From the NCBI GenBank assembly GCA_005406025.1, contig BGZK01000190.1, positions 62,001 through 126,000 on the forward strand: a stretch of DNA of 64,000 nucleotides, read 5' to 3'. Below, piece by piece: positions 56,795-64,000 of this stretch (positions within the stretch are counted from its first letter, which is position 1; each line of letters opens with the position of its first letter). This DNA is from Eumeta japonica (taxonomy: Eukaryota > Arthropoda > Insecta > Lepidoptera > Psychidae). The notes below the pieces were generated by a model that was not told the origin of the DNA, did not search any database, and saw nothing but the letters and a program-made list of their open reading frames with translations. The position numbers were made by a program, and so were the translations under genes.

Positions 56795-59689
56795 TATATA
56801 TAGCTTTTTCAATGCACGTCAAACGACAACAAAGAATCGCTCAATTTAGCTATACATCAAAGTTTCATATAATTAAACACTTCAAGAAAACAAATATAAA
56901 CTTTATTAACTGCCACTTTAAGCTAATTTTTAAAACAAATGCATTTTGTCTTCGTAACTATACGTATTCTAATGATAATGATAAAGTAGTTTCATTTTTT
57001 GAACGAATTTAAGTTCATTAATTGGGCTTGCTAATACGGCTAATACTCATTTTACATGTATAATTTATATAAACCGATTTCCAAAGTTACGTAAATATGC
57101 AGCTTGGCAAACTTAATAAAATTTTTAATTAAAAAAAGCAGATGGTGTTGTTCACTTTTATTTTTGTTTTGCATAACTTATAATTCACTATTTTATTTGT
57201 ACGATATTATGTCTAATTTAAAGCAAATAAATATTTTCTCAAGATATTACTTGGCATTTCTCAATTAATTTTTCTTAAAAATTGTTAATCTATTTCCGTG
57301 TCCCTCTTATTTATTATAACATAATATAATTCTTGTAATTTTCATTTAATCACTTTAAAACGTTGTTAATTTATTACATTTTACTTGTTATTTCATACGT
57401 GACACAGGGAAAGGAACGTTCCAAGCGAGTGTCCCACCCCACGTTTTTTTTTTAAGTAGGATTTATATTTCTTATATAGGTTTTTTTTTATTTATATTAT
57501 AGATTTTTTGACAAATGTCGTATCGTCGAGAAAAGTAGAATCGAGTTAATTAACAAAATAATCTATAATGGTGTATACGCAAGCAAAGTCATAGGAAGAA
57601 ATCAGTTTAGTAAAAATATAAAAAGTCCAAAAACGCATTTTACGTGGGCCTTTATCTTTTGTTTGCGAGTTCTATAAGTTTTCAGAGTTGAGTACCACGC
57701 TTAATAGGGTTCAGTTGTGTATATAATTAAGATGTCGGCTTATGTATCTAGTTCTAAGAACAATTACACCGATGAATACTTACAATTTCACAGAATAATT
57801 TTTTATAGTTAATTTAGGAAAATGTTGATTCGTAATGTAATTTTTGCTATTGAAACAGCTATTGCTTTTTTTTTATCAATCAATCAATGGCATTTAAAAA
57901 ATGCCTCAACACTTTTTGTTGATCGGTAGCCGAGTTCCTATCGTTCAATAAATGGCTCTTAGTTAAAAAATCACATATATCATAAATTTTCTAGAATAAA
58001 TGTACAAAGTTTTATATTTTTTTTATGGTATGATCTTTTTAAAGTTTATGTATGAATAGGATTTTAAGTACTTAATACATACTGGTAATGGGTTCAACAA
58101 CAGTTTGTTAATAATCGAAAAAAACGGTATCTGTTAATAACTAAAACGTGTACAATTTTCAACGCAAGACAGTTTAATGTATACAGTAGCAATAGCGCAT
58201 GTCGAAAAGACACATTACATTTTCTCATTTAGCTACATTCACATTTAGGTTTGATGACGAGATGAAGTTTTTCATCCGCATTTATATTTATTCTTTTCCA
58301 TAGAGTAGTCATATATTTCCAGACGAAGCCAGTGAGATTATATTTTTGCAAAAATCTGCTTTTTTGTATGGTTAACCTCATGTAGTTTGGTCTGAGAATG
58401 TGAAGGTAACTTATATTTTATGTTGTATGCCTTATACACAACTGCTCATGTGCACGTTATCTATACGGAAATGAGACAAAACGAATTTAACATTCTATAG
58501 CTAAACTTAAAAGACTAGCATATTTTTTATTGCGATTCGATGAAAAGTACTGAAATTATTTTTTTTTTTTGTATAGATCGGTTAATTTTTATTTCAAATT
58601 TATATGTTCATCTTAAAGGATCATCAGACATTAATCTTATACCCTGTACCAATATATTAAGAAATATATCTACAATCCTTTTCATCGCCTCCCTCTGGGC
58701 AAAACGATTGTTTTGAACTTAAATATCCCCATTCAACCTAACGCAATCATGTTTTGTTTTTAAATATGAGCAATGCACAGACACTCCTTTGTTATTATTT
58801 TATATAGTCGTAGATTTAGTGAACACATCTATAATTTTGGGTAATGCTAAATTGTTATTATATTAATCACGAATGTAAAATATGAGTGCAATAAACGATA
58901 TGAAGATAAATATTAGCAACGGGAAAGACATATAGATGAAACTACGAATTAAATTAAACTTATTATAAACACGAATCGCCTTTACAGTTGATCAAGTGAA
59001 TCTAGAATATTAAACAGTGCAATATATTCATATTATAAATTTTAGAACATATGAAATAAACATTACGTATTACTTTTAATTATCATAAACTCTATAATTA
59101 ATTCATAAAACCTATACAATCTAGGATCGCTCGAAGTTTTTCGAGTTTGTTGTGGCAATATGATAATTACCCAAGTTAATTATGTCATTTTCCGACATTA
59201 ATATTTCTGTACATATACTACAAAATATGTATAATTTAGCTGCTACCTGCTCTTACGTTAAAATTATCACTAATAGTTAGATACCACCTGTTTTTGGCAG
59301 CGTCATGTTAAGCCTACTGGTATTTTGGTATTAGAATTGCTATTCTAACGATGGACTTACTCCATAATTTTATTTCGTGTATAAATCTATACGCGAGCCA
59401 AACCGCAGACTAAAGCTAGTCAAATGTGAATAAATATTTTTCTTTAAAATTTCAAAGATGTTTCTTCTTTTGCCAATGAAATTTTATAACACAACTTCGT
59501 ATTAAATTTTTTACAATACATTATTCATTATCAAAAGTATACTTTAAGTCGTATATATGTTTAATAAGTCCGATTACAAATTTTTTTCAATATAAACGGA
59601 AATTACATTAGATTTATATGCATATAGATTTTTTTAAAATAATCTTTACATCATTTATCCATTGAAATGTTCTGCGTGTTATGGACCTC

Positions 59690-59854
59690 AAGTATCACAA
59701 TGGCAACACTGAAAGAAGCGCGGCGTGCGGCCATTTTGGGGCCACTTTGTTGTGGCGTTTTCGTTTATAACTCTTTTAAGTGCTAATAAGGTGACATCGC
59801 TTATTATTTAGGCATGTGGACAATAATTGTGTAGTTAATAAAGTGTTTCTAACA
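59690..59854 (+). promoter_or_regulatory. Probable promoter/5' UTR region
   Basis: A GC-enriched patch (gaagcgcggcgtgcggccattttggggccac) in AT-rich surroundings just upstream of a start codon with a good context. It contains the word gcggccattttgg, similar to YY1/pho-type initiator sites. This is consistent with a TATA-less housekeeping promoter. Confidence 0.4.
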
Positions 59855-59959
59855 ATGGATGAGGATTACAACGACCCTCAAGATGTTCTCAATGAAGGCG
59901 GCAACCGAATCGCTGGTGACGGCGCCGATGGCTGTGAAATACAGAAAGCTGAATTTCAG
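59855..59959 (+). CDS. First coding exon of an unrecognised gene continuing to the right
   Basis: ATG 59855 (context aacaATGG) opens exactly 35 codons to a strong donor CAG|GTGAGG (GT at 59960-59961), phase 0. The peptide is acidic (starts M-D-E-D-Y-N-D-P-Q-D-V-L-N-E-G-G, ends I-Q-K-A-E-F-Q). This type of disordered acidic N terminus is common in nuclear proteins. I do not recognise the gene. An upstream non-ATG extension is in frame but lacks an ATG. No second exon is visible in the remaining 4 kb, so the first intron is at least 4 kb long. Confidence 0.7.
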
Positions 59960-61479
59960 GTGAGGTTATTCCGAAAACTAGTCGATTTGAATAGAAATGT
60001 AAATTACATGCACGATGAATAATATAGGATATGATACAAGTGATGATATACCTTAATGTCAATCAATTAAGTACCCATCCGTGCAGTATTGTAAATGTAT
60101 AGTACATAATACGTACACCCTCTTAATATTTGCATTGCTTTATTCACAGTTTATCTCGATAGTGTATAAAAGTAGTATATAAGTATTATATGTCTCCTTT
60201 ATTACTATTGTCTTAAACTATATCATTCTTCGTGCTTTATAATGAGCCTTGTGGTGCCACCTGCCCGTCTGAGAAGAAACACCATTATCTTCAAAGACAT
60301 GTGTAGTCCTCAACATGCATTATGCTTGCATGGGTCAATACCCATGTACCTAATATGGTCTATTGATTTATAGATGGATTTCCCGCGATGAAATGTTATG
60401 TACATTATATAGATCTCTATGTAGGAAAACAAATAATAATTTATGAAAGGTGAATACGTGAATTTAATTTATATAACTGACATTCTTTTTATTTATATAT
60501 GTTTAAGAATGTACAAATCTTAATTGTAGTCCTGTTTTGATTGTGTAAAATATATATGCCTTATAAACTTACTGCGACATCGATTTCTCATTTAAAAGTC
60601 ATATAAATGGGTTGCAATCACAGCTAAATGACAAATTGGCTCGAGCGAAAGATTGAATGTAGCTGAGGCTATTCGAAGCCGATTAGCAGTTATTGTAAAA
60701 AATGTACTCATTGTTTGCATTATTTAATACATTTATCTTAGATGTGTACAATTTTATCCTTTTTTTCCTTTATTATTTGAGATGTAAATTATACTCATTT
60801 TATATATATATATGGTTTTGTATAATACTGTTTTAAGTATGTAATACAATTTTTAAGGCGTATGTCTATGATTTTTATAAAAATGTAACTTTAGAATGTC
60901 AAATATACAATTTAGACAGCGATTTTACAGTTTTTAATATTATACATTCGAATCTGCTCTGCCCTCCATTCATTTAAATACTAAGAAAGATCTGCAATTA
61001 CATCGTGGTCCTTATGTTAGGGTTTGTCATAGGCGACTTGAAGCTGTTATATGTTATAAACAAGTGTTATCATAATTTTTATCTGTTAATTGTATTCATA
61101 TAATTTTAAAATAAATATATTATCAATATCAACAGTTTTTATCATATAATGAAATTATAGCAAATTAGCGACAAAAGAGTAACAATAACTCATACGCTCA
61201 TACTTCTTTTTAATCGAAAGGTTTCATGATGGAAGAAGAGAATTCAAAAATAGTCATTTAGGATATACGGATGTATGTATGTTATTGTTATGTATTCCAA
61301 TGCATTTGATCCTGATACATATTCTATTATGTAAAGTGTTACTTCTTAGTGATGCATAAATGGACAGACTGTACGCTTCATGCGCAATTTTCTGTTGCGT
61401 ACGGTGGGGCTCTAGAATGATTTATCATCAACTGTATTCCCAACGAACTCTGACAAGGGGTTCTTCATATTTCTAATTA

Positions 61480-61600
61480 AAAGGCCAGCAATGCACGAGT
61501 GACTCCTCTGGAGTTGTTAGTGTTCAGGGACAGCGGCAACCATTAGTTACCGATGGCCTGCATGCTCATTGGACCCATTAAAATCTTATTACAAAAAAAA
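61480..61600 (+). repeat. Dispersed repeat, related to 14225-14530
   Basis: Contains aaaggccagcaatgcacgagtgactcctctggagttgttagtgttcagggacagcgg, which matches the minus strand near 14310-14370. Confidence 0.5.
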
Positions 61601-61830
61601 AATGCACTGTGCAACTCACTGCTAATCCTATATCCTCATCCTATAAACTGAATATTGATTCGAGAGAGTTGACGGACATTGAACATATCAGTGAGTATCA
61701 AAATTATAATTTCAAATCCGCCCTAGAAATATGGCAGAGATCTGTGATAACCTTTATCCTCTCAAATCAAAACTAATTTCATTGGATGGAGATTTAAAAC
61801 TAAAGAGCAGTTTCGAGGATCAGCAGTGGA

Positions 61831-61925
61831 CGCTTGCCTGCAGCATGCAACCCACTGCTGAAGAATAGATTCGAGAGTCAGCAATGGGTCGCATGCTGTA
61901 CGTTAATGCATGTTGCAGGCAAGTG
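61831..61925. repeat. Palindromic dispersed repeat, second copy
   Basis: Arms cgcttgcctgcagcatgca and tgcatgttgcaggcaagtg are separated by about 55 bases. The right flank (tttattatggatttccacaaatgaacacctcacacaata) matches the flank of the palindrome at 38611-38662. Confidence 0.6.
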
Positions 61926-63364
61926 TTTATTATGGATTTCCACAAATGAACACCTCACACAATAGAAGATCAGCAGTGGGTTTCATATTGCAGGCAGGCA
62001 TTTAATTACTATTCATATCAATATGCTATTTTGTTATTGAATATGTAAACAGTTATATCTCATAAACAACATTTATATTATCGAATAACAAACCATTTTC
62101 TTATCATATTGTTTTCTCTATGGTGTAGATTGAGAATGTTTATGTACACTCTTCGATTAATAACATGTGTACTTTTTTCCCTGCCAAATTACCATTATTT
62201 CAGTCTGTATTTATATCGAATTAACATTTTGGTAATGCACAATAATAATTTTATTGGTTTTTGTGATTATCACGTCGACCTCCCTTTTTCGTCCTGTAAC
62301 CTGTAACGTGTGTTAGCTGTGTGTAATATTTAATATGAATAAATAGCGGAAACCTAATTTAACGTCTTTCATCTACATATAAACTAGAAAAATAAACTCC
62401 CCTGTGGTTAGGTGAAGTCATAATCATCAAGTGGTAAGTGGAAGAGTTACCACAAACATGTTTTTAAATTTGTGGATGTTCATCACTTGCAGCACGCCAA
62501 CAACATGCTGCATGCAAACTCTTCCACTGACCTTCATATTGATTCTTTAACTGTAAAACCCTATCTAATATTTACATATTGATTTGAACAGGTGAATAAA
62601 TATCAAATACCTACGAGTGTTAGTATTAAATATTGTTTATAATACATCGAGCTCTGTACAATATTGGGAGCTCTGTACAATATCGGTTGTCATTTATCGA
62701 GCCATGCTGTTGTCGGCGGTGTTGATCCATCTCTTAATGATATTAGGTTTAATCACAAAGGGACAATCGTTTGGTGGCCATTTCCATCATGTTATTATTT
62801 ATCATATCACTTGAATTAGTTTAAATCTGACAAACCATTACCACCTGGGGCTTACTCGGCTTGGATTTAGTATAAAATCCTTCATCTTTTCTCACCCTCG
62901 ATCCTGGTCTAAATATTGATATCTACAAGTACTCTCATATCCGCTAACAATCAAGTGCATTAAGCCATGATATAGATCATTCCAAATGACTACATTCGAG
63001 ACTAAACTGTTTTAATGTCATATTGTATCAATGTTTTTCATGTCATGTGAGGAACATTAATTGATGTCATGAGATCAGAATATTCACAAAAGAAAATAAT
63101 AATAATTTGCACAGACAATGTGTAATATTTAATGTGAATTTTTGCAGTGTCTATGTACTCTTTCATTGCTAACAAAATTTTTTCATGTGTATCTTTATTG
63201 TCTTTTACATTATCCATTTCTTAATTTGTTTTCTTTGTTATTATTATCTACACTTAATGAAAAATTAATGTCTATAGACTAGAGTAGAAAAAAGGTATGC
63301 TATGGCGGTAGAGCCATCTGGAAAGGATGAATTAAAGTACTAAAAGAACAAATCTATGGAGCAA

Positions 63365-63600
63365 ATGTGTGTGATGGAAGGGTGGGCAAGGGCCGCCCTA
63401 GAAAATTGAATCGTAGATGAAATTGGTGGCATATTAAAAAGGGCTAGATTTTAAGCATCCAAAACTGATGAGCTTGCAAGAAAAGCTTGATGGATGTTAT
63501 TGACGCAAGAGAGATATGCTAAGTATATACCATATGGAAATATACAGTCTCTGCCTGTCCTTCTAGGAAATAAGTATGAGTTTGTATTATTATTATTGTT
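63365..63600 (+). repeat. LINE 3' tail, copy 3
   Basis: Same wording as 17970-18235: gatggaagggtgggcaagggccgccctagaaaa to cagtctctgcctgtccttctaggaaataag, then a ttattattatt tail. Confidence 0.65.
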
Positions 63601-64000
63601 ATTAATGGAAAATATAAAAAAGATTCTGTATTTTAAGATTATTTAAAAATTTAATTTTTTTTTAGATATTAACCACTTTTACAGTTTTTCTATAAAGTGT
63701 GCATAATTTTTGTGTAATCTTGGTATCAATTTTCAAATCTAGTTGTTTCGAAGGAATACAGTTGTGCATTTACAATTGTATATAAAGAAATTCATGATTT
63801 CATCCAACATAACATTTAAAACTGATTGCTAACTCAATATAAAATGAACCAATTCAGTGATCTTTTTAAAGAAAATTATTTTCAATATTCATTAAAGTGG
63901 AATGCCAGACCGTGGCCCAAAACACACAACATATAATGTGTATTTAATATTTTTTATTTATTTATTATTTGTAAAATTTAGACAATAATTATTTATCACT

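Larger units (their letters stand above)
54255..59700. other. Long AT-rich interval without a supported gene
   Basis: I see no coding frame with domain similarity, only AT-rich DNA, a (TA)n tract at 56147-56188 and the pogo-like MITE at 56190-56794. Parts could be a long 3' UTR of a gene outside the window, but nothing shows it directly. Confidence 0.4.
59960..64000 (+). other. First intron of the unrecognised gene
   Basis: AT-rich, with a short dispersed repeat at about 61480-61600, a palindromic repeat at 61831-61925, a gcatgc-rich patch near 62490-62525 and a LINE tail at 63365-63600. No acceptor followed by a convincing coding exon was found. Confidence 0.4.

Overview
The window is AT-rich insect nuclear DNA, most likely from a moth or butterfly. 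I infer this from the dense load of decayed non-LTR retrotransposons, tRNA-derived SINE-like pieces, MITEs, and a dispersed GC-rich repeat head (gcccgcggctccgcccgcg type) that is familiar from lepidopteran genomes. I recognise no bacterial or organellar gene order.

The main content is a cluster of nine plus-strand genes or gene-terminal exons between 3.2 and 39.9 kb. They encode Cys-Gly-Pro repeat proteins of the general type of the Drosophila Mst(3)CGP testis/sperm-tail proteins. One (3224-4147) is a complete intronless gene with its own start codon. The other eight (5045, 8704, 21637, 24543, 25910, 29054, 34420, 39278) are terminal exons. Each begins right after a pyrimidine-CAG acceptor, in the same phase, and a split codon creates a valine in every case. 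Seven have no usable in-frame ATG ahead of the repeat domain, and the eighth has one only inside its acceptor sequence. Only one start-codon exon with a matching phase-1 donor is visible (14820-14934). It encodes a 38-residue basic, acid-free, amphipathic leader that closely resembles the start of the intronless gene. The layout therefore looks like one leader exon serving up to six alternative terminal exons. This is an inference and needs RNA evidence.

The leader looks like a mitochondrial presequence. Six of the nine proteins carry R-x-Y-S at the position where a mitochondrial processing site would sit, followed by a Lys-rich linker and then the Cys-rich domain. I infer a family of mitochondrially imported Cys-rich proteins, plausibly acting in sperm mitochondrial derivatives. 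Group A (3.2-9.4 kb) is CCCGP/CGCC-rich with a conserved Cys-rich tail. Group B (14.8-39.9 kb) is CGP-rich with a Y-x-W-C-G-P-C tail and Lys-rich C terminus in its core members, and its two distal members are diverged.

Other genes: an unrecognised 240-residue ORF at 240-962, and the first coding exon of an unrecognised gene at 59855-59959 whose first intron fills the rest of the window.

Mobile DNA fills most of the remainder: a jockey-like remnant (1.7-2.9 kb), a MITE pair and a 975-bp foldback element (10.4-12.3 kb), LINE tails (18.0, 18.5 and 63.4 kb), a duplicated reverse-transcriptase-bearing segment (29.7-31.7 and 41.0-42.7 kb), a pogo/Tigger-like element (44765-47670) inserted inside a broken minus-strand DUF7869-like gene, a higher-order satellite array interrupted by a small element (51.1-53.2 kb), a DUF4817-like fragment (53.9-54.3 kb), and a pogo-like MITE (56.2-56.8 kb). 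The 54.3-59.7 kb stretch is AT-rich with no gene that I can support.
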